Assembly (NCBI GenBank): GCA_050633625.1
Contig: JBOEGW010000007.1
Coordinates: forward strand, 248,001 to 312,000
Direction: 5' to 3'
Length of the DNA stretch: 64,000 nucleotides
Source of the DNA: JBOEGW01 sp050633625
Lineage (GTDB): Bacteria > Pseudomonadota > Alphaproteobacteria > Rhodobacterales > Rhodobacteraceae
Positions 1 to 8,266 of this stretch are shown in pieces. The position numbers were made by a program, and so were the translations under genes. How positions within the stretch are numbered: the stretch's first letter is position 1; the number at the start of each line of letters is the position of its first letter. The notes under the pieces are model-generated. The model did not search any database and was not told the origin of the DNA. It saw only the letters and a program-made list of their open reading frames with translations.

Positions 1-302
1 TGGCGGGGCCGATCGGCACGCCGATCTATGCCACCGCCGATGGCACCGTCACACACGCTGATTGGCAATCCGGCTATGGTCGCCTCATCAAAATCCGCCA
101 CGAATTTGGCATCGAAACCCGATATGCACATTTGTCACGCATTAATGTTTCTAAAGGTCAAAGGGTATCGCGCGGACAAAGAATTGGTGATATGGGGAAT
201 TCTGGCCGGTCTACCGGACCTCACCTACACTACGAAATTCGCGTCGGCGGTAACGCCGTCAATCCTATGAATTACATCAAGGCAGGAAGAGATGTTTTCT
301 AA
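1..302 (+). CDS. M23 family metallopeptidase, C-terminal part (truncated by window edge)
   Basis: Only the last ~99 codons are present (in frame from base 3, TAA at 300-302). They cover most of a LytM/M23 zinc endopeptidase domain: the RYAHLS segment and the closing GPHLHYEIR motif, whose HxH holds catalytic and zinc-binding histidines. The first zinc ligands (HxxxD type) lie upstream of the window. Such enzymes cut peptidoglycan cross-links in the periplasm. The stop overlaps the start of the bactofilin gene by 11 bases, so the two are probably translationally coupled; M23 peptidase-bactofilin pairs are known to act together in local cell-wall shaping. Whether it has a membrane anchor cannot be seen. 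Confidence 0.9.
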   Translation, partial: AGPIGTPIYATADGTVTHADWQSGYGRLIKIRHEFGIETRYAHLSRINVSKGQRVSRGQRIGDMGNSGRSTGPHLHYEIRVGGNAVNPMNYIKAGRDVF

Positions 303-792
303 AAGCAGGATCAATGAGCCCGGCCCAAAGCAAGCCGGTGAAACGACAACGCCCCCCACAGGAGACGTCCCTATGGCTACGAAACCAGCCGCTCCGGCTG
401 TTCCGGGTTCCGCCGCACCATCGGCCCCCACTACGCCCAAAGCAAAACCAGCAGCCTCCACGCTTTCGTCGGACCTTGTTGTCACTGGCAACATGAAATC
501 GACAGGTGACATCCTTGTTGAAGGCACCGTGGAAGGCGATATTCGCGCACATATGTTGACGGTTGGCGAAAGCGCCACTGTGAACGGCGAAATCGTGGCG
601 GATGACGTTGTGGTGAATGGTCGTATCATTGGCCGTTTGCGCGGCCTGAAGGTCCGCCTCACCTCCACCGCGCGCGTGGAAGGCGATATCATTCACAAAA
701 CAATCGCCATTGAGAGCGGCGCACATTTCGAAGGCTCTGTGCAGCGTCAGGATGATCCCCTGAATGGCACAGCGAAAAAGATTCCTGAGTAA
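292..792 (+). CDS. bactofilin family cytoskeletal protein
   Basis: A 166-residue protein with a Pro/Ala/Thr-rich N-terminal tail (about residues 1-57) and a bactofilin (DUF583) core at about 60-151, seen as short repeated beta strands such as STGDILVEGTVEGDIRA and VNGEIVADDVVVNGRIIG. Bactofilins polymerise without nucleotide into right-handed beta-helical filaments at the membrane and localise wall enzymes. The ATG lies inside the end of the M23 peptidase gene, which supports a joint role in cell-wall remodelling. A hairpin plus T-run 27 bases after the stop ends the unit. The family call is firm; the cellular process is inferred from context. Confidence 0.93.
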   Translation: MFSKSRINEPGPKQAGETTTPPTGDVPMATKPAAPAVPGSAAPSAPTTPKAKPAASTLSSDLVVTGNMKSTGDILVEGTVEGDIRAHMLTVGESATVNGEIVADDVVVNGRIIGRLRGLKVRLTSTARVEGDIIHKTIAIESGAHFEGSVQRQDDPLNGTAKKIPE

Positions 793-818
793 GCTCTCGC
801 GCGACTGTCCTAACGAAA

Positions 819-845
819 GGCCGCCCAAATTGGGGCGGTCTTTTT
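819..845 (+). terminator. intrinsic terminator after bactofilin gene
   Basis: GGCCGCCC (819-826) pairs with GGGCGGTC (833-840), including one G-U pair, and is followed directly by TTTTT. It is correctly placed and oriented to end the M23-bactofilin transcript. Confidence 0.8.
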
Positions 846-860
846 CGTTTGATCTCCCGT

Positions 861-900
861 TTGATAAGGGCGCTGCCCACTTTTGATAAGGGCGCTGCCC
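861..900 (+). repeat. two 18-bp direct repeats with small hairpin
   Basis: TTGATAAGGGCGCTGCCC occurs at 861-878 and again, identical, at 883-900 (period 22). Each copy contains GGGCGCTGCCC, which can fold into a short stem. The pair stands just 5' of a 26-nt intergenic core (921-946) that recurs three more times in the window. Confidence 0.8.
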
Positions 901-920
901 TCTGCGCTGCGCGCATTCAC

Positions 921-946
921 CCGGGATATTTGAGGAACACTGAAAA
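921..946 (+). repeat. intergenic core element, copy A
   Basis: A 26-nt core starting CCGGGATATTT and ending GGAACACTGAAAA. It aligns without gaps to copies at 33125-33150 (minus), 39737-39762 (plus) and 52295-52320 (minus). It lies 3' of the bactofilin gene, in the same sense, and ends 8 bases before the stop of the convergent DUF2189 gene. Function unknown. Confidence 0.75.
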
Positions 947-954
947 GACGCAGT

Positions 955-1776
955 TTACCCTTGGTGGATCAGAGCGCGGCGATAAAGGTGCCATGTGGCA
1001 TGACCAAGGACGGGCAAGACCACGAATAGCCCAACAAAGGCCGGGATCATCGCCACAAACATCAAACCGGCAATCACCATGCCCCAGATGATCATGACAA
1101 ACCGGTTTTGCGCCACGAATTGCCAACTCAAGATCATGGCTGTGATGAAGTCGATTTCCTTATCCAGCAGCAAGGGGATCGCGACAACTGTGAGCGAAAA
1201 CAAGACATAGGCAAACACCAAACCCATGAGCGAGCCAGCCGCGATCATTTTCAACCCGTTGAAAGACAAGATCGTCACTTGCCAGTTCGACAAGACTTCG
1301 GTCATCGGCATCAAGCCCAGAAAGAGCGCAAAGATCATATGCGCAAGGAACACCCAAAACAAAAAGACCATGATGATGACCATGGCAACCGAGGGCATTT
1401 GCCGGTCTTTTTGGCGAAAGACCACGCCCAGAATGTCCCGCCAGCGGCAATTCAGACCTTGGTTTTGGTTTGTTGCTGTGTTCATTTCGAGCCGGCGCGA
1501 CACCTCGTATAACCCGACAGCAGCAAAGGGCGCGAGCAAGGGAAACCCAAGCGCCACCGGAATGATTGAATAGCTCTGGTCCGCGACCTGTAGTTGGAAA
1601 AAGAGCACCAAGCCGCCAATCACATAGAACCCGGCGAAAAACAGCCCCACCAGCGGCACCCGGCGAAAATCCTGCCAGCCCGCCACAAGCACCTCTTTGA
1701 GGACGGGCAACTCAAGCTGCGCAATGTCGGGCACCGGCGCCGCATCAGGCACCGATGTTCGGCGTGTCTCTGTCAT
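955..1776 (-). CDS. DUF2189 family integral membrane protein
   Basis: A 273-residue protein with a short polar N-terminus and about six hydrophobic segments, starting with VPLVGLFFAGFYVIGGLVLF. The composition and N-terminal pattern fit DUF2189 (COG5473), predicted inner-membrane proteins of unknown function common in alphaproteobacteria. The ATG at 1776 is chosen over an upstream in-frame start because a GGGGGG stretch sits just before it and conservation begins there. It is downstream of prfB on the same strand (about 100 bases apart) and may be co-transcribed. No function can be assigned. Confidence 0.8.
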   Translation of the reverse strand: MTETRRTSVPDAAPVPDIAQLELPVLKEVLVAGWQDFRRVPLVGLFFAGFYVIGGLVLFFQLQVADQSYSIIPVALGFPLLAPFAAVGLYEVSRRLEMNTATNQNQGLNCRWRDILGVVFRQKDRQMPSVAMVIIMVFLFWVFLAHMIFALFLGLMPMTEVLSNWQVTILSFNGLKMIAAGSLMGLVFAYVLFSLTVVAIPLLLDKEIDFITAMILSWQFVAQNRFVMIIWGMVIAGLMFVAMIPAFVGLFVVLPVLGHATWHLYRRALIHQG

Positions 1777-1875
1777 GGTGCCCCCCGTGTTGCACAAATT
1801 CTTATGTGTTCGCGCAGGGAGAGTGTCAGCGCGCGGTGGGCCACCTGTCAAGCCAAGGGCGCGATTTGGGCGGCG

Positions 1876-3000
1876 TTATTCGTCCGAATTGGCCTCGGCG
1901 CGCGACTTCCCGGCCACGTCCTGCGCCAGTGTTGCCGCCATGAACGCATCCAAATCGCCATCCAAAACCCCAGAGGTATCGGAGGTTTCGTAGCCCGTTC
2001 GCAGGTCTTTGACCAATTGGTAGGGCTGCAAGAAATACGACCGGATTTGGTTGCCCCAGCCCGCATCCCCTTTGGCTTCATGCATCGCGTTGACCTCAGC
2101 ATTGCGCCGATCCAGCTCCATTTGATACAGCCGCGATTTCAGCGCTTTCATGGCGATTTCACGGTTTTGGTGCTGCGATTTTTCGGAACTTGTAACGACG
2201 ATACCGGTGGGATGGTGGGTGATCCGCACAGCGGAATCGGTGGTGTTGACGTGCTGCCCCCCCGCGCCGGACGAGCGATAGGTATCAATGCGAATATCGG
2301 CCGGGTTCACGTCAATTTCGATATTGTCATCAATCACCGGATAGGCGCCAATCGCCGCAAAGGACGTTTCGCGCGTGCCTTTGCCAAAGGGCGAAATCCG
2401 CACCAACCGATGCGTGCCGCTTTCCGATTTCAGCCAGCCATAGGCGTTCTTGCCTTTGATCTGGTAGGTCGCGGATTTGATCCCGGCCTCGGTGCCTTGG
2501 GTTTCCTCTTGCAACTCGATGCTGAACCCACGTTTCTCGGCCCAACGTGTATACATGCGCGCCAGCATCGACGCCCAATCGCAGGCCTCGGTGCCCCCGG
2601 CCCCGGATTTCACTTCCAAGAACGCATCATTGCCATCGGTCTCGCCATTGAGGAGCGCTTCCAATTCCGCCGCCGCCGCCTTGACCTGCAAGGCTTCGAT
2701 CGCAGCTTCAGCATCCGCCACGACATCCGCGTCGTCCTCCATTTCGCCCATTTCGATGAACTCGATACTGTCATCCAGCTCTTGGCGCATCGCTTTGAAC
2801 ATATTGGTAGAATCCAAAAGCGTTTGCCGCTCGCGCATGAGCTTTTGGGCGCGGGCGGGATCGTTCCAGAGGTCAGGATCTTCGGTCATGGCATCGAATT
2901 CTTCGAGCCGGTGTTCGGCGGTTTCCATGCCAATGCGCTGCGCCAAAAGCGTCAGTGATTTCTCGATGGCATCAACGTGTTTTTGAACCTCGGCGCGCAT
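1876..3000 (-). CDS. prfB: peptide chain release factor 2
   Basis: A 374-residue class I release factor that recognises UGA and UAA and triggers peptide release on the ribosome. Visible are the SPF stop-recognition tripeptide (residues 203-205, the RF2 version) and the catalytic GGQ loop (247-249) in SSGAGGQHVNTTDSA. The length matches full RF2. The frame is continuous from the ATG, so the programmed +1 frameshift found near codon 26 in many bacterial prfB genes is absent here. RF2 autoregulation by frameshifting is therefore not expected. Confidence 0.97.
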   Translation of the reverse strand: MRAEVQKHVDAIEKSLTLLAQRIGMETAEHRLEEFDAMTEDPDLWNDPARAQKLMRERQTLLDSTNMFKAMRQELDDSIEFIEMGEMEDDADVVADAEAAIEALQVKAAAAELEALLNGETDGNDAFLEVKSGAGGTEACDWASMLARMYTRWAEKRGFSIELQEETQGTEAGIKSATYQIKGKNAYGWLKSESGTHRLVRISPFGKGTRETSFAAIGAYPVIDDNIEIDVNPADIRIDTYRSSGAGGQHVNTTDSAVRITHHPTGIVVTSSEKSQHQNREIAMKALKSRLYQMELDRRNAEVNAMHEAKGDAGWGNQIRSYFLQPYQLVKDLRTGYETSDTSGVLDGDLDAFMAATLAQDVAGKSRAEANSDE

Positions 3001-3076
3001 TTTTATATCCTGTGTTTGTCAGCGCCTTACCTATCAACGGGCGTGGCGCGGGGCAAGGGTCTGCGCCGGGATCGGA

Positions 3077-4342
3077 TCAGGCAAACACACCAATTTTGCG
3101 CGCGCTCGCCAGCGCCAACCCATCGACCACAGCCGTGAAAGCGGCGCCGCGCACCAAATGGGCCTCTCCACAAAGATGGCGCGCGGCCCGCTCCACAAGC
3201 GCCATCAAAGACGAGCCACCCACAAGCACGATGGATCCGATTTCGCTCGGTTGCACCCCGGCTTGTGTCAGTGTCCTGGCCAAAGCGTCGCCTAAGATAT
3301 CGGTGTTTTGCGAAAGCGCCGCGTTCAACGTGTCGCGGGTCACCTCTGCGCTCAGTCCTTTTTCGATCAATCCCATGTTGATACGCCCGGAGTTTGCATC
3401 GCCATTGGCGGCGATTTTGCCGCGCTCAACAGCAAAGGCCAAATCATGGCCCAGCTCATCTTCCAACACCACCGATAGCCGCGCCATGGCCTGTTTGTCT
3501 GTGGCGTGTTTGAGGTAATCCGCAACTTCGCGGCGCGTTTCTGCCGTGTATAAGAACGGGATCGTGGCCCATGTGGAAAGCTCGACGAAAATCCGGTTTG
3601 GCACTGGCAAAAGTGCCTCGCCAAAGTCCCGTTTCAGCTGCCCTCCGTGCCCCAAAAGCGGCATTGCATGGGTGAGGGATACGGATTTGTCAAAATCGGT
3701 TCCGCCAAGACGAATACCATGACTTGTCAGCACCTCAGGGCCATTTTGCGTGCTCCGATAGACCGTGAAATCCGAGGTGCCCCCTCCAATATCGACGATC
3801 AATCCGAGCCTTTCGGGCTGCGAAAGAGGTGCCGCCGCCAGCGCCGCGGCTTCTGGTTCAAACACGAAGCGCACAGACGAAAACCCAGCGGCACGATAAC
3901 ACCCAGCGAGATCAGCAGCGGCCTGCGCATCGCGCCGGTCGTCATGGGAGTGAAACTTCACAGGGCGCCCGGAAATCACACTGTCAAAACGCAGACCACT
4001 TAAGGTTTCGGCACGGGTTTTCACCTCACTCAAGAACGCCGTGACAATCTGTGCCAAACTGCGACGTTTGCCCCCCACAAGGCGCATCTCATGAAACAAA
4101 GGCGTGCCAAGCACGCTTTTGAGCGCGCGCATATAGCGGCCTTCCTCCCCCGCAATGAGCGCTTCTCCGGCCTCTGCGCCAATCAGCATCTCGCCGCCCA
4201 CAGGGAAGAATACGGCCGTGGGCAAGGTGTCCTCAAAGCGCTCAATCGGGATGCGCCGCACAACCCCATCTTGCAATATGGCCGCCGCCGAATTGGAGGT
4301 TCCAAAGTCGATCGCGAGGGTCGAAACTTGGGAGTGAGACAT
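3077..4342 (-). CDS. Hsp70 family protein, YegD-like
   Basis: A 421-residue actin-like ATPase. The phosphate-1 loop DFGTSNS (residues 12-18), FEPEAAAL (161-168) and phosphate-2 motif DIGGGTSDF (184-192) mark the Hsp70 nucleotide-binding fold; VLVGGSSLM near the C-terminus fits the adenosine site. It ends after the ATPase domain and lacks a DnaK-type substrate-binding domain and lid, as in the YegD group. It is probably a cytosolic chaperone-like ATPase with an unknown client. It lies 3' of the agl operon on the same strand with a 56-base gap, so it may receive read-through, but I see no functional link. Confidence 0.88.
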   Translation of the reverse strand: MSHSQVSTLAIDFGTSNSAAAILQDGVVRRIPIERFEDTLPTAVFFPVGGEMLIGAEAGEALIAGEEGRYMRALKSVLGTPLFHEMRLVGGKRRSLAQIVTAFLSEVKTRAETLSGLRFDSVISGRPVKFHSHDDRRDAQAAADLAGCYRAAGFSSVRFVFEPEAAALAAAPLSQPERLGLIVDIGGGTSDFTVYRSTQNGPEVLTSHGIRLGGTDFDKSVSLTHAMPLLGHGGQLKRDFGEALLPVPNRIFVELSTWATIPFLYTAETRREVADYLKHATDKQAMARLSVVLEDELGHDLAFAVERGKIAANGDANSGRINMGLIEKGLSAEVTRDTLNAALSQNTDILGDALARTLTQAGVQPSEIGSIVLVGGSSLMALVERAARHLCGEAHLVRGAAFTAVVDGLALASARKIGVFA

Positions 4343-4398
4343 GGTGCACCTTGGGCAAAAACCGGCTTTTAGCTTTGCATCATGGCCGGCACAAGACC

Positions 4399-5490
4399 CT
4401 AAGTGCGCATGGATTGCCCCTCCAAGAACAGGTGCGTTTTCGCCGCATCAACGGTGAGGCGCACGGTTTGACCGCGCAAATCGGCATGAACGCCAGGGAG
4501 CTTTGCCAAAACCGGATCACGGCCTTCTTGAGCGTCAAAATAGAGCAATGTGACCTCTCCCAGCGCTTCGACAAAATCGACAACCCCCGCCACAACCGCC
4601 GGCTCATCACCCTGTGCAATGCGAAAATCCTCCGGGCGGACGCCAAAGTTGACAGCGCGCCCTTTTGCCGCCTCGGGCGCGGCAATATCCACAAGCCCAA
4701 TCCCGCCCCCTTCAAGTTCGACAGCGGTTTGTGTGCCAGTTTCCCGAATGACGCCGGGCAGCAGGTTCATCGAGGGAGACCCAATAAATTGCGCCACGAA
4801 TTCATTGTCAGGGCGTTCATACAGATCAAGCGGGCTGCCGACCTGAGCGATGCCTTTCTCTGCCAAAACCACAATCTTGTCGGCCAAGGTCATCGCCTCC
4901 ACCTGATCATGGGTCACATAAATCATCGTGCTGTTTGGCATTGCTTCTTTGAGCTTGGCGATCTCGATCCGTGTGGCCACGCGCAAAGCCGCATCGAGGT
5001 TTGAGAGCGGCTCGTCAAACAAATACACCTTCGGATCGCGTACAATCGCGCGGCCAATCGCAACCCGTTGCCGCTGCCCGCCCGACAGCGCCTTGGGAAG
5101 ACGATCAAGATAGGCGTCAAGCTGCAAAATCTTAGCGGCACGGCGCACAGCAACATCAATCTCGGTGCGCGATTTCTTGGCGATTTTGAGCGCGAAGGCC
5201 ATGTTATCATAGACCGTCATATGCGGATATAGCGCGTAGGACTGAAACACCATGGCGATCCCACGCAAAGACGGCGGCACATCATTGACCACAACGCCAT
5301 CAATCATCAGAGTGCCCGATGAAATCTGTTCAAGCCCGGCGATCATCCGCAACAAGGTCGATTTTCCGCAGCCAGAGGGGCCAACAAACACGATCAGCTC
5401 GCCGGTTTTGATGTCCAGATTGATGTTCTTCAGAACCTCAACCTTGCCGCCATAACTCTTGCCGATGTTCTCCAGAAGTAGATCAGCCAT
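4399..5490 (-). CDS. aglK: alpha-glucoside ABC transporter ATP-binding protein
   Basis: A 363-residue MalK/UgpC-type ATPase. Walker A GPSGCGKSTLLRMIAG, the signature LSGGQRQRVAIGRAIV and Walker B VYLFDEPLSNLD are all intact, followed by a C-terminal TOBE-like regulatory region. It energises sugar import by the AglF/AglG permease pair at the inner membrane. It starts 3 bases after the aglA stop; its strong Shine-Dalgarno (AAGGAGGGG) overlaps the end of aglA. The order aglE-F-G-A-K matches the alpha-glucoside operon of Sinorhizobium. The exact sugar (sucrose, trehalose or maltose) is not readable from this gene. Confidence 0.92.
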   Translation of the reverse strand: MADLLLENIGKSYGGKVEVLKNINLDIKTGELIVFVGPSGCGKSTLLRMIAGLEQISSGTLMIDGVVVNDVPPSLRGIAMVFQSYALYPHMTVYDNMAFALKIAKKSRTEIDVAVRRAAKILQLDAYLDRLPKALSGGQRQRVAIGRAIVRDPKVYLFDEPLSNLDAALRVATRIEIAKLKEAMPNSTMIYVTHDQVEAMTLADKIVVLAEKGIAQVGSPLDLYERPDNEFVAQFIGSPSMNLLPGVIRETGTQTAVELEGGGIGLVDIAAPEAAKGRAVNFGVRPEDFRIAQGDEPAVVAGVVDFVEALGEVTLLYFDAQEGRDPVLAKLPGVHADLRGQTVRLTVDAAKTHLFLEGQSMRT

Positions 5491-5493
5491 CCA

Positions 5494-7116
5494 TTACCCC
5501 TCCTTTTGACGCCGCAAAATCAACGCCTGCCAAGGCGCAAGCGGCTCATACGCACCCTGCCCCAAGTCAGCCCCCTCAATCACAGTCCACGCGCCCTCAG
5601 GCCGTGCAACCTGCCCCGGCACATCCGCCATATTCAGGGCAAAAAACACGGCGTCCTCGCCCAGCCTGCGCTCAAACGACACAACATCGCCGTTCACCGC
5701 CAGCCCGGATAAATCGCCTTTCGCAAGCGCGGGATGCGCATGACGCAGCGCGATTGCGCGGCGATAATGGTGGATCAACGCATCAGCCCCCGCCGCAGTT
5801 TCATCCTTCAGTCGTGCAATGTGATCGGGCGACACCGGGAGCCACGGCTTTTTAGGACTAAAGCCACCAAAGGGGGCCTCCGGTTGCCAAACCATCGGCG
5901 TCCGACACCCATCACGCCCTTTAAACGCAGGCCAAAACTCAATTCCGTAAGGGTCTTGCAACTCGTCAAAAGCAACATCAGCTTCGCTCAAGCCGAACTC
6001 CTCGCCTTGATAAATGCAAGCCGATCCTTTGAGGCACATGAGCAAGGTCACAAGCCCGCGCGCCGCCGCTTCTGACAGCTCCCAACGGCTCATATGGCGC
6101 ACAACATCATGGTTTGAAAACGCCCAAGCCGCCCACCCTTGCGGCGCCACCTGTTCAACCTTCTGCAACAGCCGCGCCACAAAGGTCGCTGTCGGGCGAT
6201 CCCCCGACAACAGCTCAAACGCATAACACATGTGCATCAAATCAGGCCCGGCCGTGTATTCGCCCATGATCTCAAGCCCGCGCTGCGCATCGCCAACCTC
6301 GCCCACTGCCGCTGCGTTATAGGGCTGCATGACAGCCCGTAAGTCGCGCAGAAACGAGAGCGTTTCAGGCCGGTTTTTATCATAGAGATGCTCTTGCCAA
6401 TTGTACGGGTTCACCGCAGGGGCGATGGTGGCGTTGCGCTGAGCTGGATCAAGCGCCGGGTTGTCACGCAACCGCGCGTCATGGGCATAGAAATTGATCG
6501 TATCAAGGCGAAATCCATCCACCCCGCGCGCCAGCCAAAACCGTGCAACATCCAGTAACGCCGCGCGCACATCGGCACTGTGAAAATTCAAATCTGGCTG
6601 TGATGTCAGGAAGTTATGCAAATAGTACTGCATCCGTCCGGGCGCCCAAGCCCATGCGCTACCGCCAAAAATCGACAACCAGTTGTTGGGCGGCCCGCCG
6701 TCCGGTTTTGCGTCGGCCCAGACGTACCAATCTGCCTTGTCATTTAGCGCATCGCGCGCACTTTGCGCAAACCACGGGTGTTGGTCAGAACTGTGCGAGA
6801 GCACCAAATCAATCATCACTTTCAGATTGAGGTCATGCGCGCGCGCAATGAGCCGATCGAAATCCGCCAAGCTGCCAAACATCGGATCGACATCGCAGTA
6901 CTCCGAAACATCATAGCCAAAATCCTTCATTGGCGATGGGAAAAACGGAGATATCCAAACCGCATCCACCCCCAAATCCGCAATATGATCCAAACGCCGG
7001 GTGATCCCGGCCAAATCGCCAATACCATCTCCGTTGTCGTCCTGATAGGAGCGCGGATAGACCTGATAGATCACCGCGCCGCGCCACCAATCTGGGTCTT
7101 TGACGAGCTGTGTCAT
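5494..7116 (-). CDS. aglA: alpha-glucosidase, GH13 family
   Basis: A 540-residue cytosolic alpha-amylase-fold enzyme that hydrolyses imported alpha-glucosides to glucose and the second sugar. GH13 motifs are clear: AVIYQVYPRSYQDDNGDGIGD at the N-terminus, DLVLSHSSDQHPWF, the nucleophile region GFRLDTINFYAHD, the acid/base region VGEVGD, and FSNHDVVRH. There is no signal peptide. It sits 7 bases after aglG and 3 before aglK, placing hydrolysis and uptake in one operon. Length and motifs match AglA/oligo-1,6-glucosidase relatives; the preferred bond is inferred from operon context. Confidence 0.92.
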   Translation of the reverse strand: MTQLVKDPDWWRGAVIYQVYPRSYQDDNGDGIGDLAGITRRLDHIADLGVDAVWISPFFPSPMKDFGYDVSEYCDVDPMFGSLADFDRLIARAHDLNLKVMIDLVLSHSSDQHPWFAQSARDALNDKADWYVWADAKPDGGPPNNWLSIFGGSAWAWAPGRMQYYLHNFLTSQPDLNFHSADVRAALLDVARFWLARGVDGFRLDTINFYAHDARLRDNPALDPAQRNATIAPAVNPYNWQEHLYDKNRPETLSFLRDLRAVMQPYNAAAVGEVGDAQRGLEIMGEYTAGPDLMHMCYAFELLSGDRPTATFVARLLQKVEQVAPQGWAAWAFSNHDVVRHMSRWELSEAAARGLVTLLMCLKGSACIYQGEEFGLSEADVAFDELQDPYGIEFWPAFKGRDGCRTPMVWQPEAPFGGFSPKKPWLPVSPDHIARLKDETAAGADALIHHYRRAIALRHAHPALAKGDLSGLAVNGDVVSFERRLGEDAVFFALNMADVPGQVARPEGAWTVIEGADLGQGAYEPLAPWQALILRRQKEG

Positions 7117-7123
7117 GTACGTC

Positions 7124-8266
7124 CTATTTTACCGATCCGGCGAGCAATCCGCGCACCAGATATTTTTGCATGAGAAAGAAAACCAAGAGCGGCACGGCCA
7201 TCGACACGAAGGCGGCAGAGGCCAGGATTTCCCAGTCGCCGCCGCGCGAGCCAAGCAGTTCAACGATGTGTTGTGTCATGACGGTTGTTTGGCCCGTCGC
7301 ATCGATCAAGAACACCCGTGCCACCAACAAGTCGTTCCACGTCCACAGAAATTGAAAGATCGCAAAGGACGCAAGCGCCGGAAAACTGAGGGGCAGAATG
7401 ATCCGGGTGAACACCTGAAAATCCGTGGCCCCATCAACGCGCGCGTTTTCAATTATGTCGCGCGGCAACCCGGCCATGTAGTTGCGCAAGAGATAGATCG
7501 CCAGCGGCAAACCAAACCCAGTATGGGCCAGCCAGACCCCAAGATAGCCCTTCCCGATGCCAATCCCCAGATGCAGTTTCAGCAGCGGAATAAGGGCCAA
7601 TTGCAATGGCACAACAAGCAGCCCAACAACCGTTGCGATGAGCAAAGCGCGCCCGGGAAACCGCATCCATGCCAAAGCGTAGGCGGCAAAAGCCGCGAAT
7701 AAAATCGGGATCACGGTGGCTGGGATCACCACCGTCAACGTCGAGATAAATGCGCGGCTAATGCTATCTACGTTCTTGGGATCAAACAGGATTTTGTCAT
7801 AGTTGTTGAGCGTCAGTTCCGGCGCGCTCGCGGCTGTCACAAACACGCGCGGCAGTCGTGTGCCCGCAAAGCTCTCATCCCCCGTCAAGACAAAATCACC
7901 CTGATCGCTCACGGTGAGGCGCGCCCCTGACTTCAGCACAGCAATGTCGCCCGGCGCATGGGCTTGAGGCGCGCGCGACGAGGTGCCCCAGGCAGAAATC
8001 ACAACCTCCCGCCCGTCAAACAAACGCCCTTCAATCACATATTGCGCGCCAACTGCGGTTTCTGCGCCTGACAACCGGATGGCCGGCTCCTGCCGCTCTT
8101 GGGTTGATAGCGCGCGCCACCACCCAGACGTCGAAATCTGATCGCCCGTCCGAAACGAGCTGACCAAAAGCCCAAGCGTTGGCAGCATCCAGAGCACCAC
8201 AATCAGCACAACCGAAATATGAACGGCCCAGGTAAGATGCGACTTTTTGCCAGCGATATGATCCAT
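7124..8266 (-). CDS. aglG: alpha-glucoside ABC transporter permease (MalG-like)
   Basis: A 380-residue inner-membrane permease. One transmembrane helix at about residues 13-35 is followed by a long periplasmic insert (to about 175), then five helices carrying the ABC permease EAA-type loop (ENARVDGATDFQVFTRIILP). The large insert after the first helix is typical of AglG compared with other MalG-like permeases. The ATG at 8266 overlaps the aglF stop by one base (TAATG), indicating coupled translation; a longer in-frame extension upstream reads through aglF and is not conserved in character. Confidence 0.91.
   Translation of the reverse strand: MDHIAGKKSHLTWAVHISVVLIVVLWMLPTLGLLVSSFRTGDQISTSGWWRALSTQERQEPAIRLSGAETAVGAQYVIEGRLFDGREVVISAWGTSSRAPQAHAPGDIAVLKSGARLTVSDQGDFVLTGDESFAGTRLPRVFVTAASAPELTLNNYDKILFDPKNVDSISRAFISTLTVVIPATVIPILFAAFAAYALAWMRFPGRALLIATVVGLLVVPLQLALIPLLKLHLGIGIGKGYLGVWLAHTGFGLPLAIYLLRNYMAGLPRDIIENARVDGATDFQVFTRIILPLSFPALASFAIFQFLWTWNDLLVARVFLIDATGQTTVMTQHIVELLGSRGGDWEILASAAFVSMAVPLLVFFLMQKYLVRGLLAGSVK

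Noticed and set aside
1594..2958. Long plus-strand frame of 454 codons opposite prfB
   Set aside because: It is fully antisense to the unmistakable prfB; its translation has no family motif and is rich in His/Arg/Gln as expected from the complement of a GC-rich gene.
2920..3000. Programmed frameshift in prfB
   Set aside because: The frame is continuous from the ATG through GGQ with no in-frame UGA near codon 26, so no frameshift is needed.
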